From assembly GCF_008831285.2 (NCBI RefSeq), contig NC_045149.1:11064417-11128416 (forward strand): a stretch of 64,000 nucleotides of DNA. The letters run 5' to 3'. Below the pieces are notes generated by a model. It did not search any database. It was not told where the DNA came from and saw only the letters and a program-made list of their open reading frames with translations. Shown here piece by piece: positions 34,351 through 46,723 of the stretch. Each line of letters begins with the position of its first letter. Position 1 is the stretch's first letter. The translations under genes were made by a program, and so were the position numbers. The DNA is from Nymphaea colorata. Lineage: Eukaryota > Streptophyta > Magnoliopsida > Nymphaeales > Nymphaeaceae.

Positions 34351-36249
34351 TAGAGGTACGGGACCAATATCTCATTCTATTTCTTTTCCTTATTTTCTCT
34401 CTTCTTCATCTCCCCACGACCATATGATATAGCTTTCAAATCTCTCTTTTGGAGTCAGGAAGTTATTCTTGAGTGTACCAGGAGCATTAGAAAATGAGAT
34501 GATATTTCATTTTATGATTGAAACATGTTCTCTTTTTTGCTTGAATGTTGTTTCTTTTTGAGATATTGTTCATGCATAATTGCTTAATTTTTCCTATTTA
34601 TATGTGAATGCACGGCAAAAATGATAGTGCAGTTTGGGATTTTATCTTTATTCTTATGTTAATTTTTGACGTTGAGATTTGTTCAACCCGAGAAAACCTT
34701 CACGAAGATGTACATGCTAATATGCATCCTCATGTCATTATTGTGTTTAGTTTCCCTTTTAATCACCCAATTAGGAACCTTAATGAGCTCCTTATCATGT
34801 AGTTTGATTTTCTTCTATACCCAATGCTGGAAAATATTCCCTTGTAACAAACAAGATATTAATATATTATGTTAATATATAAAAATATTTGAAATCATGG
34901 TTTCCAAAATATTTTTGAATGAACCTTCTTTAATGCAACATTGCAGACTTAGCTTAGGCTTTTACTTGAGCCCAAGCTCCCTTCCGGCCTACATAAAACT
35001 TGAAGTCAGACATTTTAAGTTATTTCTTGTTTTTTAATCTTATGAAGACACATATGTATATACATGTTATATACGTATATGTACACATGATGATTTTCTT
35101 CATCTTTCTCTTTCTACGTTTCCACATTTTATTTTACAAATTTTCATATACACAAGAATGTGTTTATATACGTGTTCTATTCTCTCTCTCTCTCTCAAAA
35201 ATCTCCCTTTCTCTTCAAATCAATATCCTTTTCCTTTTGAACTTTCATATATGTGTATATGTAATAGTATGTACACGTATATGTGTATCTTTCTCTATCT
35301 TTCTTTCTTTTTCTCCTTCTTTTAAGAGTTTTCTTTTCCTCTCTATTTAAATTAAGACTTTATTTTTAAAAGCTTATACATACATACATACATACAAAAA
35401 TATGTATCTCCCCCTCTTTTAAAATCTTTCATTTAGTGATATTCAAAATCTGTTTCTCTTTCTCTTTCTCCATATTCTTCTTGTGATTAAGCCTTTATTT
35501 TTTCCATTCTTTTAAACATATTTCTCTTTCAAGTTCTTTTTATTTACCGACTTCATCAAGACCAAAACTCAAGTAATGACCCAACGTTGGATTCATGCTT
35601 GATGGTCTACAACTCCATTCAATTTTACAAAACTTTTTTTTTTGTAATAATATTTATGACAATCTCATAAACAAAAATGAGAAACTTGGATGTATGTGAT
35701 GGTAGAAATGCTTTTAGATGAATGTTATGGTAGGAATGAATTATTCCCTTCTAATCATATAGGATTAATGCATTCATACTCACTTAACATCACTTATAAT
35801 TACAAGCACCTCTCCAAAAGAACTTAAGCAAAATGAGATAGAGCTCTAATTTGGTGGCAACCGAATTAGAGTAAAACCTCAAACCTACTTAAAGTCTTAA
35901 GATAACACCAAAGTATTTTCCAAAAGATGATTTTCAAATGTTTCCAAACAATATTTGTAAAGATTTCTCAATTCAAGTTTTTCTCAAATCAAAATGTTTT
36001 AGATTCTTCTCAAGTGTTTCTTCAAAAACTTTTTCAAAAGTTTGAAACATCAAATCTTCAACATTTTCTCAAACACAACACTGCATTTAAAATAAAAAAG
36101 ATATTTAAGCCAAAATGAAATGCATCAAGGATAATCATAGCCCTTGGATCGATTACCCCTGGTAAAGGCACTAGGAATGGTCGATCCTCGTACTGACGGG
36201 CGAGTCCCTTACTCTCTCATTTTCAAACAAAAACTCATTTTTTTGGAGC
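34351..36249. other. no recognisable gene; AT- and pyrimidine-rich
   Basis: Low-complexity T- and CT-rich text, a (TACA)n run near 35378-35396, and a TTTCAAA-rich stretch at 35900-36110. No domain seen. Confidence 0.45.
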
Positions 36250-37050
36250 ACTTCAAAACCAAAAGAAATTTTGGGGATGCAAACACTTACATATTTTATA
36301 ATTTTTATACTTTGGGACATGGATTTAGAGTTAAAAAGTGAATAAGTGATGAAAATGCACATGACATCATTGTGAGAAAGTCATTTGTTTGTTTGAAGCA
36401 ATGTCGTAAGAAACCTAATGAAAGTGTAAAAAAAGTAGGGATTAATACAAGATGTGATTGTGTAGTCAAATTTGTGTTGGGAAGGCTTCCCAATAAAAAA
36501 ATACTATGTCCACACATTCACAGATAACCACAATCATCCCTTGGCACCTCCTTAGTCTTATGTTGAGGTTGTATCACAAGGTGCAACCAATGGTGAACTA
36601 GTTGACAGTGCTGACATTCTACCTAGGAAAATTTATATTTATTTCATCAAAGTATATGGTTGTCAGGAGAATGTTTCATTCACACCCATAGATTATAGAA
36701 ACCACTTAAAGAAAAGGAGATCAGAATGGAGAAGTAAAACCCATGTTAGATTACTTGGATACAAGATCAAGCAAACACCTAAGTTTGTGGAAGTGAACCA
36801 CGACTCTCAAAATTGTCTACTTGGAGAACATGATGAATGATTTGAGTGTAAATATCATATTCAACAAGTTAGGGGTCCATGTTGTCAACTATCATGGAGT
36901 GATACATACATCAAAAGGTTTAAAGAAAAAGCTAGGATATGATATCAATCAATATGTGACTAAAAGTGTATTGGAGAATACTGGCAGAAGAAAGAAGAAG
37001 AAACAACTAAGTGATCACAGGAACAACCAACCAAACTGCCGAATTATGTA
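36250..37050 (+). pseudogene. FAR1/FRS-like gene fragment, copy 2
   Basis: Read across two or three frameshifts, the plus strand gives the FAR1 DNA-binding domain in order: FGDANTYIFYNFYTLGHGF at 36268-36325, RKSFVCLKQCRKKPNES at about 36376-36426, a TRCDCVVKF segment, DNHNHPLAPP at 36522-36551 (the zinc-binding HNH of the WRKY-GCM1-like fold), ELVDSADILPRKIYIYF at about 36596-36646, and FTPIDYRNHLKKRRSE at about 36676-36724. The later parts fit the region between the domain and the MULE transposase core. The core itself is missing. This copy keeps more of the domain than copies 1 and 3. It is dead because of frameshifts and in-frame stops. Confidence 0.85.
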
Positions 37051-39439
37051 AAAGTGTAAAATCATAGGGTTGAAATATTGATAACATCCCACCTAATGCA
37101 CAAGTTATATCTAAGCTGCAGTTTTATTGACCTCATCAAAAGCTTTGATATTTACTTTTATTCTTTATGCAAGCATATCATAACATGAGAAATGTTTGAC
37201 TATCATAGAGTTGTGTGATTTTGTATCATCTCCAATAAGAATCTATGGAAAACAAGAACCATGGTCATGTTTCTTCATTGAACAGTCATCATTTTTGTTC
37301 TGGTAATAAAGCCAAGCTTTTCTTAGAAGAATTATCTAACTGTGTATGATTTTCTAGTTTTCAGTGTTATTTGCACATAGTTCATTCAATGAAACACACA
37401 TAATAAAAGGAAACACACATACGAGGAAGGTCTTTGTCTCTTAGATCCAGGGCTTGGTGAGTGCGACAATGTACAAGACGTTATGATAGGGAGAGCGATG
37501 GTGTAGCCCTGTCCAAATGATGCCAGCCCTTTTGGCTTCTTTTCAATAACTAACGCTTTAAAACTGATCTTCCAGTCCAATGTGACTACATCGTATGCCA
37601 TGAGACAATATGCCTGTGATATTAATAACTGTGAGAATATCTAGGAATGTGATACAAATACTACCAAACTTGTACGATTGTGAATGAGATATTGCATATT
37701 ATAGCCATCTCATCGGTTTGATGGATGCATTCCCATATATGAGTAAGAGTCCAAGTTCCTACGTTTGAATGTCTGCATGATATTTCTGTTGGATATTGAG
37801 GACAACTGCAAGGATTTAACTTCATATAGTAGATGGTCCGATAATGAGCCCGATAGTGCTGGAAACTGCAAGGATTGCAAGTGTTTGTGAGACCGATATT
37901 GCATATGATATTGTCTGTTTGGCATTGAGGAAGATTGTTTGTGTAATAGTCTTGGCGAAAATGAATATGTATTCTATTTGAAATAATACAACAATCCATA
38001 CATGGTCAACATAATGGTGGATTCTTCTTGGAGGAAGAATCTACATAAGTACCACACACTTTTCGCTTTTGTTATTCAATCGACAAATGATAGTAGTCCC
38101 ATTGGAGATAGCTCGTGACATCTTCCTATGTAAACCTTGGCTTATGCCATTTGTGTAAATCTTCCATGAAGTTCATCACAACCACACCACAATCATAATA
38201 GTTGTTTTGATATGGACATTCGATCGGAAACATAATGTAATCGATGATAGGTTGAGCTATCCATTTTTTCATGAAATCATACTATCAAACATGATGAAAG
38301 CATACTATCAAACATGTATTTGAACATGAAATGTAGACTGCTCAATGTTATAACCATTAATATGGATACCATTACGCACGCATTGTATGTTTGTTGCTCA
38401 GGGTCAATATGGGTAAGCAAATTGTACATATATGGATGTTTCTTCCTGTTGATGATATATAGCACCCAATATTTGGGTTCAGACCACACATAAGGCATAA
38501 TGAGCTGGATGGACATGCAGGAAAAAAACAATTAATGAAAACAAAAGTGCAGAAAATCAAAAGTAGTTTAGAGACATACCATTTTACAATTGACAACACT
38601 CACATAACCTGGACAAGTAGAAATTCATTGCACAGTGTTGTCCTAATCAAAGACTGTTCTAGTTTGTGTAATTAACACTTCAAACAAATATTGTAACAAC
38701 AAGAGAAATGTTTTATGAAATCTACCTTGATCAGAGATGGCATTATTATTCTAGTGCGATCTCTCCGAGAATCTTCAAAAATGTTCATGAACTCATCAAG
38801 AACCTACATAAGAACATACCTAGCAGGCACCTTGGATATAATGGTCACTGTTAAATATGGTGTGAAAATAAGTACCTCGTCACTGATCTCTTGTTTATGC
38901 TGGAAATCCTTTTAAAGGATTCAACCAGCTCAACATCAAGGTACAGAATAAACACTATTGATGCCTCTACACATTGGGCACACTCCATTGTGCCTTCTTC
39001 TTCCCTCTATGGGTGTTCATTTCTCTGTTTTACCCCTTCTACTTGAGAAACACTGCTTCTATCCTTCTTGCACATTATGTTGGTTTATTCCTTCCTTTGT
39101 CCAGTTCGATTGGTTGTGTGACTTTCCTTTGTGTTCTGGCTGTGGGGGCATCTATGGTCACAATTGCCTTCCTCCTCTTGAAGTTAGTTATATGCACATG
39201 CCTGTCCATGACTCTTTTTTCCTCATTTGCATTCTTCTAGTCCCACACTTCAAATGGGGACAAGAGACTACTATAATGTTTCTTACATGAGTCACATTGT
39301 TCTAAATCCCGATGCAGGCATCCTTTTTAAAACCATACAAAAAAACATGCTACAACAGCCACTGTTAGATCACGTCTAATCTTCTTGCCCGTACTCTAAA
39401 GGCACAATGCATACTCTGCCATCGTTATTGTGTAACAAC
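37051..39439. other. no recognisable gene
   Basis: Several frames of 60-112 codons on both strands. The plus frames at 38958-39290 and 38974-39240 overlap each other; one is strongly hydrophobic and could look like membrane segments, but matches no family. The 37690-37990 part contains small internal repeats (for example 'gatattgcatat'). Confidence 0.4.
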
Positions 39440-40740
39440 ATTTTCAGTTGGATGAAAGGTGTTATCAGTGTATTGAGCATACTGTAAGGTACGTATTGTG
39501 CAAGGCTATGTATGTTCATTTATCAGTTGCTTTTCTTTCATACTTTCGAGTTCATGATCACAAGTATGACCATCTACTCAAGTTTTGTGTACAAAGTTTG
39601 AGTTGGTTATTACATCCACGAAGAGCCATTGACTGGTTTGGTTTACACCCTAACAGCGAAGATGATCTCCAGTTAACCAGTTGAGTTTCGGGCCAATGTT
39701 CCCAAAGGTAAAACATCGAAAAACAAGATTAGACTAAGAATTTCCCAATATCCTCTGTGATTGAGCATACAATCACCTTTCACCTTGTCCAAACCACATG
39801 TTTAACCAACACCTTAACATAATCCCTATGGCCATTTGACCGATCTTCATCAACACAATTAGAGTTCTTCCATATCATAGCTTGAGGAGCATGCATCAAA
39901 AAACATGATGAGACTCAGAATTGATCTTTATCGGCATCTATCGAGCATACAATTGGCTTTTGCACTTTTCCAACATGATAACCATAAGGTTAGTGTTGTG
40001 TGATGCTATATTCGATCATTGATTGGTTACTTTGTTTTATACTTTCCAGTTCATGATCAACAAGTAAGACCATATGCTTGGTCTTCATGTACATAGTTTG
40101 AGTTGGATATTACATTAATGGAGAGCCGTTAACTGGTTTGGTTCACATTCTCACAGTGAGGATGACGTCCAGTTGAACGGCTGCATTGCAGGTCACTATT
40201 GAATAGAAATCAGGCTTAGGAAGACTGTTTGCTCTTATGTAAGTAGTTTAGTGCATCCCCTGAGAAAATACACCAAAAGACAGGATCGGATTCATGATCA
40301 TTCAACATCATTTTCTATTGAGCATACCATCGCCCTTCTCCTTTTTTAAATCACATGTTTGATTGAAACCTTAAGGTGTAAGCCTTGCAACCATTTGATC
40401 GACCATCTGTGCAATTGGAGTTCTTCCGTCTCATAACTTGAGGGCGTGCAACAAAAAACATGATCAGATTCATGACCACTCTTCATTGGCGTGTATCTGG
40501 CAGACAATCTTTTCTTTTTTCACCAAATTTGTAAGGTTTTTGTGACGGTATGTATGATCCTTTCTTGCTTATTTATTGTTATCTGGCAGACAATCTTTTA
40601 TTTCATGTTTGATTGCTTGCGAGGGAATGTACACTTCATTGGCGTGCATCCGGCAGACAATCTTTTTTTTCAACAATTTCGTAAGGTTTGTGCGATGGTA
40701 TGTATGATACCATCTCGATTATATTTCTAATTATAACAAG
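39440..40740. repeat. local diverged tandem duplications
   Basis: 39500-39700 and 39995-40190 are related in order (GTTCATGATCACAAGTAxGACCAT, AGTTTGAGTTGG, ATTACATxxAxGxAGAGCC, AACTGGTTTGGTT, GAGGATGAxxTCCAGTT). Spacing is about 495 bp. The following parts (39700-39800, 39885-39970, 40260-40360) share ACATGATxAGAxTCA and TTGAGCATACxATC phrases. A shorter repeat with GGCAGACAATCTTTT occurs at about 40500, 40587 and 40653. No coding function seen. Confidence 0.65.
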
Positions 40741-40776
40741 CAATCAAATACAAAAATACCTGTTTTGCTTCTAATC

Positions 40777-41072
40777 GACATCAGTCAAAAAGAATATTTT
40801 TGCAGAATATAGTAAGACTGGAACTCCTTCAAATTCCCACAATTTGTTCCATCAGACAAATGCTCATAATGCTGCTAATTTTCACACATAACTAATTGCA
40901 ACACCTATCAAAACTTTTGATGGCTAAAATCTAAATGTGCTCAAAAACAACATTATAGTGAACTCATTTTGTTGCCTAACCCAGCGCTTTGCCTCAACTA
41001 CTACCTTGTCCACAATAAGCTTCCCAAAATATAAACAAAAGATATTGGTCATCCAATATGCCAAGATATACA
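40777..41072. repeat. 300-bp direct repeat, left copy
   Basis: About 95% similar by eye to 41757-42052: CATCAGTxAAAAAGAATA at the start and GCTTCCCAAAATATAAACAA near the end. Both copies run into ATACATATACATACATACAT. The copies are 980 bp apart in the same orientation and flank a microsatellite and a LINE tail. Confidence 0.9.
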
Positions 41073-41200
<128 letters not shown>

Positions 41201-41214
41201 AAAATGGGAATCAA

Positions 41215-41700
41215 TACCAAAATTTGGGGACAAGAAGTTCCCCAGTTACAATAACAAACACAAAAAACATAAGCAAAAAGATGAAATATACAATAAAATA
41301 TACAGTAAAACAAAATAAGAGTGGTGGAAAGAGAATGAGGAGACGGAGCTGCACATTCACCGAGCTGCATAAGAAGGACGAAGTTGTAGCCGAATGGAAA
41401 AATGTACATCCCCTGCACAAGACTTGCCACAGACTCCGACGAAGAGAAGGTGCCCCTGAAGACCTTGTTGTTGTGCTCTTCCCAAATGTGCCACCAAGCT
41501 AAAATGAGTCACAACCTCCAGACACGACACCAAAAAACCGTCAGGCAGGGAGAAGGACAATAGAGAAAAAAAGACGAATGGAGGATTGATCTGTAAGACT
41601 ACTAACAAGAGAAGGCCAGGAAGAGGCAAGAACACTAAAGAAAAAAGGGTAAGAGGTAAAAAGGTGGACCCGAGACTCAGCCACGGTGAGACAGAGGGGA
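41215..41700 (-). mobile_element. 3' end of a LINE
   Basis: The minus strand reads AWWHIWEEHNNKVF at about 41500-41460, the tryptophan-rich block typical of the C-terminus of plant LINE ORF2 (WxIWxERNxRxF). It is followed by SxxSSSESVASLVQGM, then a 3' non-coding part ending at the GA/TA run. Only about 480 bases remain, consistent with the common 5' truncation of LINE copies. Confidence 0.55.
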
Positions 41701-41756
41701 CACTGGTTAGCTAAATTGATGTCAAGGCACTACCAGTGGTCAAAAGTGTTGATGTA

Positions 41757-42052
41757 ACATCAGTAAAAAAGAATACTTTTGCAGAATATAATAAGTCTGG
41801 AACTCTTTCAAATTCCCACAATTTGTTCCATAAGACAAATGCTCATAACGCTGCTAATTTTTACACATAACTAATTGCAACACCCGTCAAAACTTTTGAT
41901 GGCTAAAATCTAAATGTGCTCAAAAACAACATTATAGTGAACTCATTTTGTTGACTAACCCACTGCTTTGCCTCAACTGCTACCTTGTCCACAATAAGCT
42001 TCCCAAAATATAAACAAAAGATATTGTTCATCCATTATGCCAGCATATACAT
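41757..42052. repeat. 300-bp direct repeat, right copy
   Basis: Partner of 40777-41072. Its microsatellite tail is short (about 42045-42070) compared with the expanded one in the left copy. Confidence 0.9.
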
Positions 42053-42070
42053 ATACATACATACATATAT

Positions 42071-43866
42071 ATTCTTGTCCCTCTATTCTTGTGAATATAT
42101 CTCTAAATAATGATTTTGGCTCAGATTTTTTAAATGTGCCTCAAGTTTATCATGCAATTTCACATATCCCGATAGATATATACAGATTCCTTTTGGCATA
42201 TATGATTATGCACAGCTGTCATTAAATAGAAATAAATTTCATTAAGCAGAAATAAATTAAAATTTCTATATCTGACAGCACATTCATTGCCAAATTTCAC
42301 CGGATCTAATTTCTAAGGCCTTGCATCTGGATCATTAATAGAGTAGAAATAGATCTGTCGTGGCCTAATGTTTTTGAACATTTAACCACAGCTGGGTAAC
42401 ATTACAACCATAACTATATTGGGATTTTCCACTCTATCTAAGACCTAAATCTATACAAGTGATAAACCATATCGGCGACCACATCAGCACGACATTACAG
42501 TTTCTACATTTGACATAACTCTCATTAATGTTCAGTTCATACTGACCCTAAGCTTGTAAGTGGCTTCACCAGTAAGTCAAACTGCAACTCTAAACTCCCC
42601 TTCAATTTTAGATAATTGTTTTCCTAACAAAATATTATCTCAAAATGGGGCACAAGTGATGTGCTGTTGCTCTTTATGAAGAAACTTATGGATAAAAGTT
42701 GGTGACTTACTTGAAGGACCACTAAGTCAGTCAAATCTCTGCTGTTCACAATGACCATGATTGGAGACAGCCATCCATCTTCTGCATCCACTATGTCTAT
42801 ACACGACATGTTGAAATGACACACATTTTCCCAGAAAGGGATACTAGTGCCCCTTCTTCCATAGACAGATATAAACTGAACAAAAATATAGTAAGTGAAC
42901 TAAAAAGAAGACTTTAATATAGGAAAGTATGAAATGATGCAAGAACACACTATGGTTGCATAAAATGATCAAGGACAAAGCAAGGTATTTGCTTGAGATG
43001 GAATCTACTGCTAAGGAGTTCTTTGTACAGAATTGCATGTCAATAGTTGTTTGGTGGTCAGCACCTTCTATGTTTGGTATGATAACTGAAACTTGGATGC
43101 CTTGAGCATGATTTAGCATCAACCTGACTACCAGAACTTACTAGCACACATGAGGAAATATAAATAACTTAAGACAACTCCAAAAATTACAGGTGAGTAC
43201 TTAGTAGTGAAATTTCCTTTGTCTTCCAATCCTTGGCTGTTCTAATGAGTATCTCATTTTTACAACCATGTATTTGCATTTTATCTTTCTTGTCATGTGG
43301 TTTTCTTCCTTCTTATAATTTTGATATAATTAAGTTTCCAATGATATGCACATATATTGTTTGAACATGCATTACTGAAGGATGTGAAGCATATCTCTTC
43401 ATCAAACATGTTCCACTTGTTAAATAATGAAGCTTGAAGGCTCAAAAGCATAGTGTGAGTAGTATCATGCACCGATAGAGAAGCTGCATGTCATAACCAG
43501 TCGATAGATATGCTACAAATATGTGTCTGATGTGGCTAAATTGCTGCCATCTGAATCTAATCTAAAGTGCTGACCATGGGATTAGCTCTTGGGTATCTTG
43601 GGTGAGAAGAATAGCTTCACACGGAAAGAGAAATGCATTGGCTTGAAAGTTGACATAGCCGAAGTTTTGAGAAGAGCAGCTATTATTGCAGAATCTAGAG
43701 TGCATGATCTAGAGAAGGAGATAGAGAGGCAAACTCAATAGAGAAATTGGTTGGAAGGTAAATTAGAAGAAGCTGCAAAGGAACCAGTTATATGTATAGA
43801 ATACAGATTGCATCTTCATTTGTTATTTAACTTTATAAATTAGAAGAGTGCTTGAAGATATTCCTT
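42071..43866. other. no clear gene; short coiled-coil-like coding piece
   Basis: Mostly AT-rich. At about 43600-43790 the plus strand, with one stop, reads text rich in charged residues (EVLRRAAIIAESRVHDLEKE and after it a RNWLEGKLEEAAKE piece) that looks like a coiled coil. I do not recognise the parent gene. Confidence 0.35.
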
Positions 43867-43874
43867 TGTTATAA

Positions 43875-44501
43875 CAGGGGTGAACAACGAGCCGAGTAAC
43901 TCGAACTCGGCTCGTTAAAGCTCGGCTCAAATGCAAGTTCGAGCCAGCTTTTCTACTCAACGAGCCCAGTTCGAGTTGATTGTTCGGCTCGTTCATTTTA
44001 TCGAGCCAAGCTCGAGTTCGTTTAAAGAAGCTCGCTTAACCCAACTCGGCTCGATAGGTTGGATATTTATGTGTTTCGTCATTGATTCATCTTCATTTTT
44101 TCGTCTTTTTTTCTCTCTCATGCTCGACCTCGAGGCTGTGCCTCTGCCGCTGCCCTTGGTACACCCTCTCTCTATCTACCGTGTTCTTCTATTTCTGCTT
44201 CCTCCTCCTCTTCTCCCACCCACAGACGGTCATCACTTTTTCTTCCTCCTCCTCTTCTCCCACCTAGAGACGGTTGCTACTTCTTCTTCCTCCTCCTCTT
44301 CTCCCACCCAAAGATGGTCGCCTGAGTCAAACATCTTCTTCCCATCCCAAACCCTAACCCTACTCCCAGCCATCACTGCAGGCCCTCCACCGTCCGATCC
44401 ATCCCTCTGGCCACCATTGCCAACCTCGGCCCCGTCCTCCTTCGATTAGCACCGACATCCGGCGATTGGTGGAACGGTTGATGGCAACCAACAATGGTAC
44501 T

Positions 44502-44557
<56 letters not shown>

Positions 44558-45291
44558 AATCAGTGAAAACATGGTTTCTGAAACCCTCTCTCCCTCAAGC
44601 GAGAGATGGGTCCTTTAGTGCTCTCTCTCTCTCTCTCTCATATTCTCTCAAACCTTCGCTCGACCAAAGGTCTGCTCTCTCATACCCTCGCTCGAGGGTC
44701 TGTTCTTGCTCAATTGCTAGAGCAGGTGTTTTGGAAATTGATACCGATTTTAGGTTTTGAGGCTTTCAATCGTTCTTTTTATTCTTTTAAATTTTTGTAA
44801 CTTATGATTGTTCTTCTCCTTTGCAGAACTACCTTCTCCTACTGGCCTCTTCTTCCCCCTTCCACAGTAGCATCTGCTACTGCCGTTTTCTTCCCCCTTT
44901 CATTCTGCTACTAGCCTCTGCTACTGCCGTTTTCTTCCCCCTTTCATTCTGCTACTAGCCTCTTCTTCCCCCTTCCACAGTAGCATCTGCTACTGCCATC
45001 TTCTTCCCCCCTTTCACTTGCACAACAGAAGCATCCATCTTCTTCCTCCTTCCACTTTCACAGCAGAAGCATCTGAAACTATTGCCGTTCTCCCTTCCAC
45101 AGTAGAAGTATCTGGAACAAGCAAATAATCGAGTTAAACGAGTCGGTCGAGTCAATCTCGAGCTTGAACATAATCAATCGAGTCAAGCTCGAGCTACCAT
45201 TGTAAAGCTCGACTCGAGTTCGAGCCGAGCTCGAGCTGACCAAAACAAGAGTCGAGCCGAGCTCGGGCTCGACTCGGTTCGTGTTCAGCCC

Positions 45292-45293
<2 letters not shown>
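43875..45293. mobile_element. non-autonomous hAT-like element of the 52.8-58.1 kb family
   Basis: The left end CAGGGGTGAACAACGAGCC and the right end GGTTCGTGTTCAGCCCTA match the ends of the element at 52801-58069 (TAGGGGTGAACAACGAG and CGTGTTCACCCCTA). Subterminal regions on both sides are dense in GAGCTCGA/TCGAGCTC-type motifs, as in the larger element. The interior has pyrimidine-rich tandem repeats (44190-44330, 44830-45060) and a (CT)n run at about 44503-44555. There is no transposase. The flanks (TGTTATAA and TATATATA) do not form an exact 8-bp duplication, perhaps because a TA run lies at the right border. Confidence 0.7.

Positions 45294-45337
<44 letters not shown>
45294..45337. repeat. 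(TA)n-(GA)n microsatellite
   Basis: A TA run followed by about 26 bases of GA, directly at the right end of the hAT-like element. Confidence 0.95.
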
Positions 45338-45639
45338 AAGTTGCAGAAATCAACTGAGACCGAAGAATGGATGGAGCAAGAGTAAGGGGAGAGAGTGTCA
45401 TTGAGAGGCTAGATATTTGGGATGAAACGACAAATTAAGGAGATAAGTCATTAACCTTGCAGACATATTTCAGACCGGTTCCCCAAACTGGTGCTAGGGA
45501 CCTGTTCCTAGATCCAATCGATTTTTGTAGTGTGTCTCCAATCCTATCCAACTACTACTGCCTCCACACTATGTGATCACTTGTCACCTTCCCATACCAT
45601 TTGTTTTCTTCCCAATCCTCTTTGGTAAGAGCTTGAGGA

Positions 45640-46720
45640 GGAGATCAGTGGCTGACTGGGTGACCAAACTCTTATAGACGAGGAGCCAGATCCTATGAAT
45701 ATCTCTATGTTAGCACCATCATCACCTCCTCATATGGATGCTAGTCATGATAGTCACGTGGAGACATATCAAACCATGACCATGAATTGCCATCCTTTGG
45801 GATCCAACCTGTTGTTGAGCTTCCTGTTCGTCAAGAGCATGACCAGAGCACATCCAGCACAGATCCAATAATAACTAGATCCATGGAAGGCATGAGGTTT
45901 CTAGAGTTTTACATGATAATTGTCGTGAGGATGTTGAACCTAATTCATATTAGGAGGACAATCTTGTTCCCAAGCGGGTCAAAGCTATGGAAGACTAAAT
46001 TTCTACGTGTCACAAGAACCAAACATGGGCTGTAACTACCCATGGAAAGTTTAAAAACATAGCTTCAAAATGATGTATACAATAAAAAAAGAAACTGCAG
46101 ATGGATTTGTGCGTGGTACAAGGCTAGACTTGTTGTTGCTAAAGCACATAGTCAAGAGGAGGGAATTAGCTACTCAATGACTTCCAGTCCTATTATCAAG
46201 TCTGCCATTGCAAGATCTATTCTTTCCAGTTTCTAAAGGATGGAACATTCAGCCATAAGATGGTGACAACACTTTTCTTCATGGTGTGCTCAAGGAAATT
46301 GTGAACATGAGCCAGCCTCGAAGCTTTGAACATAAAGCTTGTCCTCAGTATGTGTGCAAGATTCAAAGGCTGCATGATATATATAAATAAAGCATGCTTT
46401 GAAAAGTGTGTTTGAAAGACTTCAAAACTTCTCTCACCAACAAAAGTTATAGGAATCTCAATCAAATTCATCTTCATTCATGAATAGGGATCATGGAACA
46501 ATAACTTATGTTCTAATCAGTGTTGATAACATTTTTATGTTTAAATGATCACCTTAAAAATACAATGTCCAGTAGATGAGTTTGCATGGGAATTCTGTAT
46601 TCAGTATTTGGGCACCCTTAAGTTCTTTTGGGGCATAATAGCAATTAGATGCAATCATGGTTTGATGCTATTGCCATGGCTGTGTATCATGCATCTTCTT
46701 AAATAGGCAAAATGAGCAAC
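45640..46720 (+). pseudogene. Ty1/copia pol remnant (reverse transcriptase)
   Basis: The plus strand, read over several frames, gives copia RT text: ETADGFVRGTRLDLLLLKH (for the usual DGxVxRYKARLVAKG), SKGWNIQP (about 46230), NTFLHGVLKEIVNMSQPR at about 46265-46318, and FEHKACPQYVCKIQRL at about 46327-46375. The later block with FMNRDHGT-like text near 46475-46500 fits the stretch before the YVDD box, and ISVDNIFMF at about 46518-46545 is that box with the motif altered to SVDN. Many stops and indels. No integrase or LTR is seen around it. Confidence 0.72.
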
Positions 46721-46723
46721 TTC

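Noticed and set aside
38958-39290. Hydrophobic plus-strand frame that might be a membrane protein
   Set aside because: Two overlapping frames are equally open, no family motif is visible, and the start has no support.
44494-44760. Serine/leucine-repeat open frame
   Set aside because: It is a (CT)n microsatellite translated in frame.
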